Shown here in pieces: positions 27,674 through 36,555 of a stretch of 64,000 nucleotides of DNA (position 1 is its first letter; every line of letters starts with the position of its first letter). The notes below the pieces were generated by a model. It was given only the letters and a program-made list of their open reading frames with translations. It ran no database searches and was not told the DNA's origin. Source of the DNA: CAYWXV01 sp964462535 (GTDB lineage: Bacteria > Bacteroidota > Ignavibacteria > OLB7). The stretch spans positions 18,606-82,605 of the forward strand of contig CAYWXV010000011.1 of NCBI GenBank assembly GCA_964462535.1. Reading direction: 5' to 3'. The position numbers and the translations under genes are program-made.

Positions 27674-28552
27674 ATGCAATTCATGCCGACCAGAGTCTCG
27701 ATCGGAACGGCGCGTGGAGTTGTTTGTTGTATCCGCTGTCTGACCGCGACGGTCGCACTGTTCGCCATCATCTCCACTGCTACCTGTCAGCAGGTCGTAT
27801 CTAGCAGCGAGCAGCCCGAGCTGCTTCCTGCTCCATTCCCCGACGTGTTGACGCCGAATCGGCGTTCCAACACGCCCGACGTGAAGGTGGGGCTGAAGGC
27901 CGGCTTCAACACGTCCTCGTACTCGAACGATCGCTACCTGGACAATACGTTGCTCGACGTGGGACAGACCGAGGGAGAGCTTGCCGTCTATACATCAGCG
28001 GCGGGATTTGGATTCTCGGCTGGTGTGGATGTTGAGTATCCCACGAGTCCGGGGTTGTCGTGGGTCCTCTCGGCGGCGTTTGTGCAGTCAAATTTCGGGT
28101 CGGGCGGGCCCGTGCGGGAGCCCTGCGAGCGAACCGACGGATCGATTGTACAAGGGGATTCGTACCACGAGTTCAAAGCAAGCATCAACTTTCTGAAAAT
28201 CGCGCCGCAGATCAAACTCACGTTTCCCGGATGGTACTTTGTTGGGGGAATTGCCGCCTCTCATTCGTTGTCGACGTCGCTTGAACGGACGAGACGCATG
28301 GGGCAGAACGACTGCTTCTTCCCGGGAACGAACCGTCAGGGTACGATAGTGGAGACGGGTGAGATCCCGGCGATGCAGGGACTTCACTATGCGCTTCGAT
28401 TTGGTGCCGGCTTGATCTACCGTGTCAGTGATCGTGTTGTTTTCGCACCCGAACTGACGCTCGACTTCGGATCGAGTCAGCTGAACAAATCCCCCGATTC
28501 CGATCTGGGCATCTACACTGCGAGCGCCGCGCTCCGCTACGATATCCGATGA
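27674..28552 (+). CDS. Outer-membrane beta-barrel protein, porin-family-like
   Basis: 292 residues. An N-terminal signal segment (CIRCLTATVALFAIISTATC) precedes QQVVSS. From about residue 70 the sequence alternates strand-like segments (VKVGLKAGFNTSSY, FGFSAGVDVEYPTS, LRFGAGLIYRVSDRV) and ends in ALRYDIR, as outer-membrane barrels of this lineage do. Start: ATG at 27674 (ATG at 27683 is equally possible). Its stop overlaps the start of the PD40-OmpA gene (ATGA), so the two are translationally coupled. A PorP-like partner role is an inference. Confidence 0.83.
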   Translation: MQFMPTRVSIGTARGVVCCIRCLTATVALFAIISTATCQQVVSSSEQPELLPAPFPDVLTPNRRSNTPDVKVGLKAGFNTSSYSNDRYLDNTLLDVGQTEGELAVYTSAAGFGFSAGVDVEYPTSPGLSWVLSAAFVQSNFGSGGPVREPCERTDGSIVQGDSYHEFKASINFLKIAPQIKLTFPGWYFVGGIAASHSLSTSLERTRRMGQNDCFFPGTNRQGTIVETGEIPAMQGLHYALRFGAGLIYRVSDRVVFAPELTLDFGSSQLNKSPDSDLGIYTASAALRYDIR

Positions 28553-30117
28553 CGCCGACGACCCGCTGGATCAGACGTCCCATTCTTCGCCTGGCTATCC
28601 TCCTGTCGGTGGCTGCCATCGGATGTGGTTCAACGGCGAGGGAGACGTTGCAGCAGGGCCCCATCCTGGATGACGCATCGATAGCCGTCATCAACGTCAC
28701 CATCTCACCCCTTTCAAACCTTAATTCTCCGTTCGACGACTTCGGTGCAACGATGCCGCTGGACACTACATATCTCTACTTCACCACCGGGCGGGATGGG
28801 CGTCAGCGCGTGGTGCAGTCGCGATGGACGGGGAGTGGGTGGGGTTCCCCGACTCCCGCGCCAGCGATCGACAACGGAAAGGATAATGGTCTACCATGCA
28901 TCACCCCTGATGGCAACACGCTCTATCTGGCTGGAGATGAGTACGGATTTGGTGACTGCGACCTCTATCGCGTAGAGGTGGGGCTTCGGGGAGCCGTTCC
29001 GACGGAGCAGATGCCGTGGACCATCCCTTCAAACCTTGGTTCGAACGTCAACACGCTCTACTGGGACTCCCACCCCTGCGTCGCGGCCGACGGATCGATC
29101 CTCTACTTCTCGAGTGATAGGGCTGGCGGGTATGGCGGGCGCGATATCTGGTACTCGCGTCGTCGTCGGGATGGATCGTGGGACAAACCGATCAATGCAG
29201 GTGAGCCGATCAACACACCGTTCGACGAGATCTCACCCTGGATAACCCCGGATAATCAATCACTCCTCTTTTCTTCGAATGGACATCCGGGTCTGGGGGG
29301 CTTTGATGTCTTTGTGATGACGCAGACATCGGGGACGCGCGTCGTCTCCAACCTTGGACGCCCCATCAACAGTTCGTCCGATGATATCTGCTGCTCCATG
29401 TCGGCAGACGGTAAGCGTGTTTTTCTGTCCTCGAATCGTGATGGGGGGCCTGGGGGATACGATCTCTACCAGATCACGCCGTCGCCGGTTCAGATCGACC
29501 CGCTGACGTTTGTTCAAGGGAGTGTGACAGGGGCAGACGGGAAGTCGATCGCGGCAACGATCGAGCTAACGGACCTGACGTCGGACGTGCCGCTGGGGCG
29601 ATTCATGACCGATCCCGAGACCGGACTCTACAGGATCGTTCTCCCTCGCGGGTACAACTACGCTCTAACCGCTCAGGCGCCGGGACACCTGTTCAGTTCC
29701 GAGCAGGTGCTTGTCCCTTCGGGATTGGAGCGGGATTCGTCGATGCGCCTCGACTTCCGTCTTCGAGAAATCAATGGTACGATCAGACTGCTTGTGTTTT
29801 TCCGACCGAACGAGTCGAATCTCCTGAAGCAGTCAACGTCCGATCTTGACAGAGTTGTTGATTTCCTCCGCGCCAACGACGATATCACGATTGAACTGGC
29901 CGGACACACCGACAACAGTGGTGATCCAAACGAGGCACTCGAGCTTTCACTGGCCCGTGCGAGAGCGGTGAAAGCCTACCTGGTAGGGAATAGAGTCCTC
30001 GCCGATCGTATTCGCGTGGTTGGGTATGGGGTGACGCAGCCGATTGCAGACAACTCCACCGAGGAGGGTCGTGCCCTCAACCGCCGGGTCGAGATGAGAG
30101 TTGTAGGGGGGCGATAG
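28549..30117 (+). CDS. PD40/OmpA peptidoglycan-binding lipoprotein, PorE-like
   Basis: 522 residues. Lipobox AAIGC (Cys26). PD40 propeller repeats (about 60-300; DGNTLYLAGDEYGF, DGSILYFSSDRAGGYGGRDI, DNQSLLFSSNGHPG). A carboxypeptidase-regulatory-like beta domain (about 320-385; GSVTGADGKSIAATIELTD). C-terminal OmpA domain with FFRPNESNLL, LAGHTDNSGD, LSLARARAVKAYL and NRRVEMRV, which should bind peptidoglycan. The order propeller, CRD, OmpA matches T9SS PorE without its TPR part. It is coupled by 4 nt to the upstream barrel gene. Confidence 0.9.
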   Translation: MTPTTRWIRRPILRLAILLSVAAIGCGSTARETLQQGPILDDASIAVINVTISPLSNLNSPFDDFGATMPLDTTYLYFTTGRDGRQRVVQSRWTGSGWGSPTPAPAIDNGKDNGLPCITPDGNTLYLAGDEYGFGDCDLYRVEVGLRGAVPTEQMPWTIPSNLGSNVNTLYWDSHPCVAADGSILYFSSDRAGGYGGRDIWYSRRRRDGSWDKPINAGEPINTPFDEISPWITPDNQSLLFSSNGHPGLGGFDVFVMTQTSGTRVVSNLGRPINSSSDDICCSMSADGKRVFLSSNRDGGPGGYDLYQITPSPVQIDPLTFVQGSVTGADGKSIAATIELTDLTSDVPLGRFMTDPETGLYRIVLPRGYNYALTAQAPGHLFSSEQVLVPSGLERDSSMRLDFRLREINGTIRLLVFFRPNESNLLKQSTSDLDRVVDFLRANDDITIELAGHTDNSGDPNEALELSLARARAVKAYLVGNRVLADRIRVVGYGVTQPIADNSTEEGRALNRRVEMRVVGGR

Positions 30118-30300
30118 CCGATGGGGCGGGCGTTGATGCTCCATCGCGCGTGACGAACGCAGGTTTTCGACGAGCGACACCGGCGGCACCCGCAATGGTG
30201 CGGTGGGGTGTCGGCACGAGACTTATACCCGACTTGCGACTGTCGATCGCTGACATCCACGAAAGGCCATGAGTCCCTTAGCGGGACGGACCCACTACGT

Positions 30301-30903
30301 ATGATCGAACATCTTCACGGGACGTTGCTGGAGAAGACTCCGACCAAGGCACTGATTTCGGCCGCCGGTGTTGGATACGGGGCGTTGATATCACTTGCGA
30401 CGTTCGAGGCGCTTCCCGAAGTGGGGCAGACCGCCTCCCTGTATACCTTCCTTGCGGTGCGCGAAGACGCCCTGACGCTCTTTGGATTCGCCACGACGGC
30501 GGAGCGGGATGGCTTTCTTCTTCTGACCAGCGTCACGGGCGTCGGTGCCAAGATTGCGCTCAATATTCTCAGCAGTGCAGGGCTCGATCATCTTAGGGAA
30601 AGCATCTCGCACGGCAACGCAATCGCCCTGACTCGACTTCCGGGCGTCGGCAGGAAGCTGGCGGATCGAATCGTGCTGGAACTCCGTGAAAAGTTCGACA
30701 AGGTCGATGGAGGTCCTCCGCTCAATGCGGGTGACGCCCGAACGTTTGGTATTCGGGAAGAGGCACTGACTGCTCTCACGGTTCTTGGGTACAACAGGGC
30801 CTCGGCAGAGAAGGCGATTCGAAATGCGCTGAAACAGGGACCGCAGGTGGAGGAGTCCGTTGAGTCGCTTATCAAAGCTGCGCTGGGGAGCCTGACATCG
30901 TAG
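30301..30903 (+). CDS. ruvA: Holliday junction branch-migration protein RuvA
   Basis: 200 residues from ATG at 30301. N-terminal OB-fold (MIEHLHGTLLEKTPTKALIS), two helix-hairpin-helix motifs (LTSVTGVGAKIALNILS and LTRLPGVGRKLADRIVLEL), an acidic linker and a C-terminal domain III (REEALTALTVLGYNRASAEK) that would contact RuvB. Normal length and complete. RuvB and RuvC are not in the window. The next gene starts 5 bp after the stop, so the two are probably co-transcribed. Confidence 0.96.
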   Translation: MIEHLHGTLLEKTPTKALISAAGVGYGALISLATFEALPEVGQTASLYTFLAVREDALTLFGFATTAERDGFLLLTSVTGVGAKIALNILSSAGLDHLRESISHGNAIALTRLPGVGRKLADRIVLELREKFDKVDGGPPLNAGDARTFGIREEALTALTVLGYNRASAEKAIRNALKQGPQVEESVESLIKAALGSLTS

Positions 30904-30908
30904 CCGCG

Positions 30909-32018
30909 ATGGAGAGGATCCGCTCCCTCGATATCGCGCGTGGGCTCGCGGTGATCCTGATGATCGTTACCCACGCGACCGACGCCTTTCTGTCCATGCG
31001 ATTCAAGAGTGGAGAGGCGTGGGAGATCGCACACATCACATTCGGATTCATCGCCCCTGCGTTCCTGTTCATTACCGGTCTGGTGCTCGCACCCGCCATC
31101 CAGAAGCGCCAGCGTGTCGAGCGCAAACTCTGGGAGCGTTCGCTGGAATGGAGAATGGTCCGGTACATTCTACTTGGGTACTGGCTGCAGATTCCGGTGC
31201 TCTCTCTGAAGCAACTCGTGATCGAGGCCCGGCACGACGACCTGGCACGATTGTGCGATGTGAACATCCTGCAGGTGATTGGAGTATCGGGGCTCATTGT
31301 TTTGATCGTTGTCAAGTTGAGCGGGAGCATGCGCGACGCGCGGCCGATCGTATGGGTTCTCACGGTCACGATCGCGATCGCGACACCCTATCTCTGGACA
31401 ATCCCCGTTGATGCCGGTCCTCCTCTCGCTGCGTGGATTGGACCCCGCGCAACGTTCCCGTTCTTTCCCAACGCGGCGTACCTGCTCGCCGGATTCGCAC
31501 TATCGCCGGCAATTCTCTCGATGCGCGAACGTCGATGGAGTGGCGCGATACTTACAGCCGTCGGTGGGATCGTCGTCATTGGTGTGCGACTCCTCGATCG
31601 TCATGTGGAATTGCCCGACCCCTGGAATGACTTGTGGGGCTCAAGTCCACTTCATCTTGTCTATCGAGTAGGGGGCGTTCTCGTCCTGATCGGAATTGCG
31701 TACGCTCTGGCGCGATTCAAGGGGCGGATTGTCCATGGACTTGGTCATATCGGGCGGATATCGCTGCCGATCTACGTCGTTCACCTTGTCTTGATCTATG
31801 GCTCACCCGCCACGATGGGTGGGCGATACTGGTTTGACGGTGCAATTGATCAGCGCCTTACTCCGCTCGGCGTTGCGATCGCGGTTCTGATCGTGTTCAG
31901 TGTAACGGTGACGTCCGTGCTTGCGTGGCGTGCGTTCCGCGATCGTTATTTCGAAGCGGCACGATGGACAAGGCGCGTCGTCTGGACGGCGTTCTGGGCC
32001 GCCTTCATCCTGGGGTAG
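30909..32018 (+). CDS. DUF1624 / heparan-alpha-glucosaminide N-acetyltransferase-like membrane protein
   Basis: 369 residues, about ten hydrophobic helices. The N-terminus RIRSLDIARGLAVILMIVTH carries the family's SLDxxRGxAV pattern and the presumed catalytic His of the first helix. Later segments (FGFIAPAFLFITGLVLA, FFPNAAYLLAGFALSP) fit acyltransferases that move an acyl group across the membrane to a sugar. Acceptor unknown; envelope polysaccharide is a reasonable guess given nearby gmhB and a glycosyltransferase. Downstream of ruvA by 5 bp. Confidence 0.87.
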   Translation: MERIRSLDIARGLAVILMIVTHATDAFLSMRFKSGEAWEIAHITFGFIAPAFLFITGLVLAPAIQKRQRVERKLWERSLEWRMVRYILLGYWLQIPVLSLKQLVIEARHDDLARLCDVNILQVIGVSGLIVLIVVKLSGSMRDARPIVWVLTVTIAIATPYLWTIPVDAGPPLAAWIGPRATFPFFPNAAYLLAGFALSPAILSMRERRWSGAILTAVGGIVVIGVRLLDRHVELPDPWNDLWGSSPLHLVYRVGGVLVLIGIAYALARFKGRIVHGLGHIGRISLPIYVVHLVLIYGSPATMGGRYWFDGAIDQRLTPLGVAIAVLIVFSVTVTSVLAWRAFRDRYFEAARWTRRVVWTAFWAAFILG

Positions 32019-32200
32019 ATCGTTCGGGCGATTCGAGCCTCGATGAGGAAGGAGTGCCTCCGTCTTGTTGTGGACAGGACCTCCACGAGGTACGGCGCCA
32101 GGAAGAGTGCAGGCGATCTGGTGACGATCATAGTCCGCTCGGCGATGGACGATAGGATGGTGGAAGAGCATTCGATAGTGACAACAGACAACGAGGGATC

Positions 32201-32860
32201 ATGATGGGGAAACGTGTTTTCGTGGCAGTGATGATTGTCGCGGGTGTCGGACTGATCGGTTGCCGCGACGACGCGGACACGGGAAAGGATATCCCGCTGA
32301 CGGAGGATCACGCGATGGTCCCCCGTGCCGACACCAACGCCGACGTAGAATTCTACGATCAATCGAACGTGCCACAGTCGAGCTCGTACATCCCGGATGA
32401 GTCGGGCGACGTCTCGGCAAAGTCATATCAGGGGCTGCAGGGCTATCTCCCTTCATCCGTGTCAGGATATGACATGGCGGCTCCGGCGGGCGGATCGCAA
32501 CAGGAAGTGCAGGGGATCACGCTGAACTCCGCCGAACAGCAGTGGAAATCAAGCGATGGTGGTAGACGGATGAAGATCGTCGTAACGGATTGCGGGACAA
32601 ACGATGGTGGCTATGCGCTGGCAACGACCTTCCTGTTCCCACCGGAGCTTGGCTCGAAGGAGGCCAGGGCGATCAACGATCCCAACGGTGGATTGAGTGG
32701 CGTTGTGGTCTACCGCAAGGAGTTCGATGAGACACAGGGGACGATCGGCGTCAGCGGTCGCTATATCGTCGACGTGAAAGTCAGCGGTGGTGGGGATCGG
32801 AGTGCCGAGGCAGAGGAGGTGGCGATGGAGGTTGTCCGAATGTTGAAGAGTGGTGGCTGA
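32201..32860 (+). CDS. Hypothetical lipoprotein
   Basis: 219 residues, signal peptide with lipobox GLIGC (Cys21). Start ATG at 32201, with GAGGG a few bases upstream; a second ATG follows at once. The mature part begins acidic and low complexity (RDDADTGKDIP). It then has a beta-rich domain (QQWKSSDGGRRMKIVVTDCG, GVVVYRKEFDETQGTIGVSG) ending in an amphipathic helix (EEVAMEVVRMLKSGG). No family recognised. Convergent with nanE; only 4 bp separate the two stops. Confidence 0.82.
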   Translation: MMGKRVFVAVMIVAGVGLIGCRDDADTGKDIPLTEDHAMVPRADTNADVEFYDQSNVPQSSSYIPDESGDVSAKSYQGLQGYLPSSVSGYDMAAPAGGSQQEVQGITLNSAEQQWKSSDGGRRMKIVVTDCGTNDGGYALATTFLFPPELGSKEARAINDPNGGLSGVVVYRKEFDETQGTIGVSGRYIVDVKVSGGGDRSAEAEEVAMEVVRMLKSGG

Positions 32861-32864
32861 ATCG

Positions 32865-33563
32865 CTACGCGCTCTCCACCGAGTTCACGAAGATTTGTGT
32901 GATGACGCGCGGGCGCGTGATCGCACCACCAACCACAACTGCATAGGCGCCGGCATCCATAGCCGCACGAGCGTCATCAACCGTCCAGATGAATCCCTCC
33001 GCAAGAACCGGGACCTGAAGACGTGTGGCAAGACTGGAGACGAGGTCAAGATTTGGCGACGCAGTCAACGCATGTTCGTACGTCTCCTTCGTTCGTCCAC
33101 ACAACGATGTCGAGACGGCTGCGGCTCCAAGGTCGCTCGCCTGCAGCCCCTCGTCGAACGTCGACACATCTGCGACGATGAGGAGATCGGGGTAGCGTTC
33201 GCGGACATCGGCAAGGAACTCCAGACCAGTTCGGCCACCGTTCGGACGGGGTCGGGACGTTGCATCCATTGCCATTGCATCGACACCCAGACGGAAGAGT
33301 TGTTCGACGGCGTCAAGGTCGGGAGTGACTAGCACCCATCCGTCGCCATAATCGCTCCGGATACAGCCGATCAACGGCAACGATGTTGTCGCCCGCACCT
33401 CCTGGATATTGATGACGCCCTCGGCGCGAACACCCTTGGCTCCCCCCGCAGCCGCAGCCTGTGCGAAGAGGGCACAGTGTTGCGGGGAATGGAGGGGCTC
33501 GTTGTTGTCGAGTTGCACACTGACAATCACGCCTCGTCCGAATCTGCTGTCGAACCGCTTCAT
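32865..33563 (-). CDS. nanE: Putative N-acetylmannosamine-6-phosphate 2-epimerase
   Basis: 232 residues, TIM-barrel. Family motifs: GRGVIVSVQLDNNEPLHSP, GGAKGVRAEGV, LPLIGCIRSDYGDG, MAMDATSRPRP, LLIVADVSTFDEG, VLAEGFIWTVDDA and YAVVVGGAITRP. The enzyme converts ManNAc-6-P to GlcNAc-6-P in sialic acid or amino-sugar catabolism. No nanA, nanK or nagB is nearby, so the pathway role is unclear. Its ATG overlaps the stop of the upstream reductase gene by 4 nt. Confidence 0.9.
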   Translation of the reverse strand: MKRFDSRFGRGVIVSVQLDNNEPLHSPQHCALFAQAAAAGGAKGVRAEGVINIQEVRATTSLPLIGCIRSDYGDGWVLVTPDLDAVEQLFRLGVDAMAMDATSRPRPNGGRTGLEFLADVRERYPDLLIVADVSTFDEGLQASDLGAAAVSTSLCGRTKETYEHALTASPNLDLVSSLATRLQVPVLAEGFIWTVDDARAAMDAGAYAVVVGGAITRPRVITQIFVNSVESA

Positions 33564-34396
33564 CGTTCTTCCCTCCGTACCCAGTCAATGTCGACGATGT
33601 CCTCGCCCCCGTCGATGCGAATGGTGGCGCCGTTGATCCATGATCCGTAGTCCGACATGAGTGCCACGATAGTTCGGGCCACGTCCTCCGGCCTGGTCAG
33701 CCGTCTCAAGGGATTCCGTTCCAGAGCGTGTGCGATCAGGTGATCGCTCCCCGGAATCTTCTGCAGAGCGGGTGTGTCGGTTACACCGGCTTGCAGGGCG
33801 TTGGCCGTGATGCCGACCGGGCCAAGTTCATACGCCAGCTGTCGACAGTACGATTCCAGTGCCGCTTTCGCCGCCGACACGGCGCCGTACGTTGGGAGGA
33901 CCCTTGTGGACCCAGAGCTGGTCATCGCCACGATTGTACCTCCCGACGTCAGGAGTCCACGATGAATAAGATCGCGGGTCCAGTACAGGAGACTGTTCGC
34001 CATCACGTTGAGCGTCATGTCGATCTGCGCCGGTGTCAGCTCGTTCTTTGGATCGTCTGAGTAGATCGGCCGGAGCGCCCCGAATGCAAGCGAGTGCATG
34101 AGCAAGCGGATAGTGGCTCCCGGTGATGCGCTCAGTTCATTCTCCACAGCATCCAACACTTCGGCCCTTCGGTCCGCATCCGCCGCGTTGACGTTGTAGA
34201 AGTGGGCGGCCACCCCCATGCTTGTCAGTTCCTCCTGTAGCGCATTGACGGCGGGCATTGTCGCGCTACGGTCCAGATGGACACCGATAATGTTCAGGCC
34301 GTGTCGAGCACACTCGCGCGCTGCCGCGGCGCCGAACCCGCTGGATACACCGAGAATGAGTACGTGACTATTGTGGGGAAACGAGATCGAGCTCAC
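33560..34396 (-). CDS. SDR-family enoyl-ACP reductase-like protein (FabL type)
   Basis: 278 residues from GTG at 34396. The nucleotide-binding motif is GVSSGFG, and the active site is YGAVSAAK, a Tyr-x6-Lys spacing as in enoyl-ACP reductases rather than the x3 spacing of ordinary short-chain dehydrogenases. ANALQAGVTDTPALQKIPG and the C-terminal INGATIRIDGGE fit FabL/FabI. It may therefore reduce enoyl-ACP in fatty acid synthesis. An in-frame ATG at 34453 would leave only 2 bp to the divergent gmhB start, so I prefer the shorter form. Confidence 0.82.
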   Translation of the reverse strand: MSSISFPHNSHVLILGVSSGFGAAAARECARHGLNIIGVHLDRSATMPAVNALQEELTSMGVAAHFYNVNAADADRRAEVLDAVENELSASPGATIRLLMHSLAFGALRPIYSDDPKNELTPAQIDMTLNVMANSLLYWTRDLIHRGLLTSGGTIVAMTSSGSTRVLPTYGAVSAAKAALESYCRQLAYELGPVGITANALQAGVTDTPALQKIPGSDHLIAHALERNPLRRLTRPEDVARTIVALMSDYGSWINGATIRIDGGEDIVDIDWVRREER

Positions 34397-34455
34397 TGGG
34401 AGAACACTCTGTTGTTGAATTGAGAGGGCGATATTACAAGTTTCGGAGAACATTC

Positions 34456-34992
34456 ATGTCGACTCCCGCAATCTTCTTCGACCGTGACGGGATCGTCAAT
34501 CGACGACTCCCAGACAACTATGTGAAACGGATCGAAGAGTTCGAGTTTCTACCGGACGTCTCCCAGGCGGTTCGCATGGTACACGACAGGGGGTATCTGG
34601 CGATTGTTGTCACGAATCAACGGGGGATAGGACGGGGTTTGATGACGGAGGAGGATCTTGAAGGGGTCCACGCCTGGATGCAGAACTACCTGCGCGACAA
34701 CGGTGGCCATCGATTCGACGCGATCTACCACTGTCCGCATGACACGGTCGATGACTGCGAGTGTCGAAAGCCGCGACCGGGCATGCTTCACACGGCCGCG
34801 GCAGACCTTGGAGTCGACCTGAATCGATCGTGGATCATTGGCGATTCTGAGTCCGACGTCGAGGCGGGGCTGGCCGCCGGGTGCCGTGCCGTTCTTGTCG
34901 CGCCGAAAGGGACCCGATCGAAGGCAACTCACGTTTCGACGTCGTTGCTCGATGGAGTAGAGACGATCCTGAATTGGGAGGAGCGGTACTGA
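34456..34992 (+). CDS. gmhB: D-glycero-D-manno-heptose 1,7-bisphosphate 7-phosphatase
   Basis: 178 residues from ATG at 34456. HAD-superfamily motif I is FFDRDGIVN (Asp9 and Asp11). VVTNQRGIGRG is motif II, and IIGDSESDVEAG is motif IV. The zinc loop CPHDTVDDCECRKPRP is characteristic of GmhB and distinguishes it from histidinol phosphatase. It dephosphorylates heptose bisphosphate for ADP-heptose, an LPS core precursor, consistent with a Gram-negative envelope. Divergent from the FabL-like gene. Confidence 0.93.
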   Translation: MSTPAIFFDRDGIVNRRLPDNYVKRIEEFEFLPDVSQAVRMVHDRGYLAIVVTNQRGIGRGLMTEEDLEGVHAWMQNYLRDNGGHRFDAIYHCPHDTVDDCECRKPRPGMLHTAAADLGVDLNRSWIIGDSESDVEAGLAAGCRAVLVAPKGTRSKATHVSTSLLDGVETILNWEERY

Positions 34993-35029
34993 TTCGGGAC
35001 GTCGCCGGACAATTCAACCTGAGAGCGAG

Positions 35030-35332
35030 ATGTTTCCAACACGGATAGAACAGACGACACCGACGGAACTGACGATCAGCTGGCCCGATGGCGTGACGCA
35101 ACAGGTCTCGCTGGAGACGTTGCGTGACAAATGTCCCTGCGCTGGATGCAAGGGAGAGACGATACTTGGCAAGCACTTCTCTCCGGTAAAGCTCCCCCAG
35201 TTCACACCGGGCATGTACGAGCTGCAGGACATGCAGACGGTCGGGAACTACGCGGTGCAGGTCTTCTGGAAAGACGGGCACACCACCGGCATCTACACGT
35301 GGGACTATCTGCGGGAACTTGGTGAAGCGTAG
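35030..35332 (+). CDS. DUF971 domain protein
   Basis: 100 residues, single DUF971 (GBBH-like N-terminal) domain: ISWPDGVTQQVSLETLRDKC, CAGCKGETILGK, and the C-terminal NYAVQVFWKDGHTTGIYTWD-YLREL. Conserved Cys pair and family length. Small DUF971 proteins occur near iron-sulfur carrier genes in other bacteria, but none is adjacent here. It lies 37 bp after gmhB on the same strand and may share its transcript. Confidence 0.92.
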   Translation: MFPTRIEQTTPTELTISWPDGVTQQVSLETLRDKCPCAGCKGETILGKHFSPVKLPQFTPGMYELQDMQTVGNYAVQVFWKDGHTTGIYTWDYLRELGEA

Positions 35333-35409
35333 ATAGGCAGACTATCGTCCGGCTGTCAAGCGCAGCCTTCTCAGCATCATCGATTCGCTACATCGAACCG
35401 ACCACGACA

Positions 35410-36555
35410 ATGCTCCTGGCCGCTATCTGTTTCTCACCCACGTTGGGAGGACTCGAACTCGCAACATTGCGTCGCGCGTCGGAAATGATCGGGCTTGGAC
35501 ATAGAGCGGTTGCGATCCTCGCTGCGGGATCGACGGAGCTCGCGGAGCGGGCACGCGATATGGGGCTGGAGGTCGTGACGATCCGGATTCGTCTCCCGTA
35601 TCTAGACCTTCTGGCGGGACGCGCTCTTCGGAAGCTCATCAAGCAACGCGATATCGATCTCCTGCTCGTTGCCAGGTCGAAAGACCTTTCGACCGCTATG
35701 CTCGGCGCGACAGACGATACTGCCGTGGTACTCTATCACCAGATGCAGTCCGATGTGGTGAAGATTGACTGGTTCCACAATCCGATCTATCGCCGTCTGG
35801 ACGGCGCGATCATTATTACCGAGCGGCAGCGCGCTCAACTTCTGAGAACCACCGGCCTGGTCCCATCCAAAATCCATTTCGCGGCGTACGGCGTCGACAA
35901 TCGTCGATTCTCTCCCGACGCTATCACAACGTCCGAGGCCCGACGGTTGTTCGGCATTGCGGATTCGGCGTTTGTCGTTGGGATCGTCGGCGGCTTTGCG
36001 GTCGGGAAGGGGCACCACCACCTGTTGAACGGGTTGCGCATAGCGGCCGAGCGTGATCCACGGCTTTCCGAATCGCTCTGGGGTCTCTTCGTCGGCGAGC
36101 GATCCGGGGATACGGGACCTTACACCACCGAACTCCGCTCGATACGCGACGCGATTCCCTTTGCCGAACGGATCGTCTTCTCTCCCTTCCTCGACAATCC
36201 CGCAGCTGCATACCGGGCTATGGATGTCTTTGTCCTGGCCTCTCACTCCGAGACCTTCGGAATGGTGGTTCAGGAGGCGATGTCGAGCGGATGCGCCGTG
36301 GTGGCAACGAACGCGGGCGGCGTGCCCGAAATCATCACGTCGGAAACTAATGGGATTCTGGTTCCACCGATGTCACCTGAAGCGATAGCCGAAGCAATCC
36401 TCCGCCTCTGGCACGATCCTCAACTGCGTCAACGTCTGGCAGACGCAGGGCGCAAGACATGTCTCGAACGGTACGACCCGAAGCGGGCCACCGAAAGGTT
36501 CGCCTCGATACTTGGCCAGACGGTGGAGCGCAGACGCTCGGCGAGTGTGGAGTGA
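35410..36555 (+). CDS. Glycosyltransferase family 4 protein
   Basis: 381 residues, GT-B fold, cytoplasmic or peripheral. The N-terminal domain opens with LAAICFSPTLGGLELATLRR. The C-terminal nucleotide-sugar domain has VGIVGGFAVGKGHHHLLNG and the GT4 E-x7-E motif in SHSETFGMVVQEAMSSGCAV, followed by GGVPEIITSETNGILVPP. Probably builds LPS or another surface glycan; donor and acceptor unknown. Its stop overlaps the GTG start of the DUF1990 gene by 4 nt. Confidence 0.93.
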   Translation: MLLAAICFSPTLGGLELATLRRASEMIGLGHRAVAILAAGSTELAERARDMGLEVVTIRIRLPYLDLLAGRALRKLIKQRDIDLLLVARSKDLSTAMLGATDDTAVVLYHQMQSDVVKIDWFHNPIYRRLDGAIIITERQRAQLLRTTGLVPSKIHFAAYGVDNRRFSPDAITTSEARRLFGIADSAFVVGIVGGFAVGKGHHHLLNGLRIAAERDPRLSESLWGLFVGERSGDTGPYTTELRSIRDAIPFAERIVFSPFLDNPAAAYRAMDVFVLASHSETFGMVVQEAMSSGCAVVATNAGGVPEIITSETNGILVPPMSPEAIAEAILRLWHDPQLRQRLADAGRKTCLERYDPKRATERFASILGQTVERRRSASVE

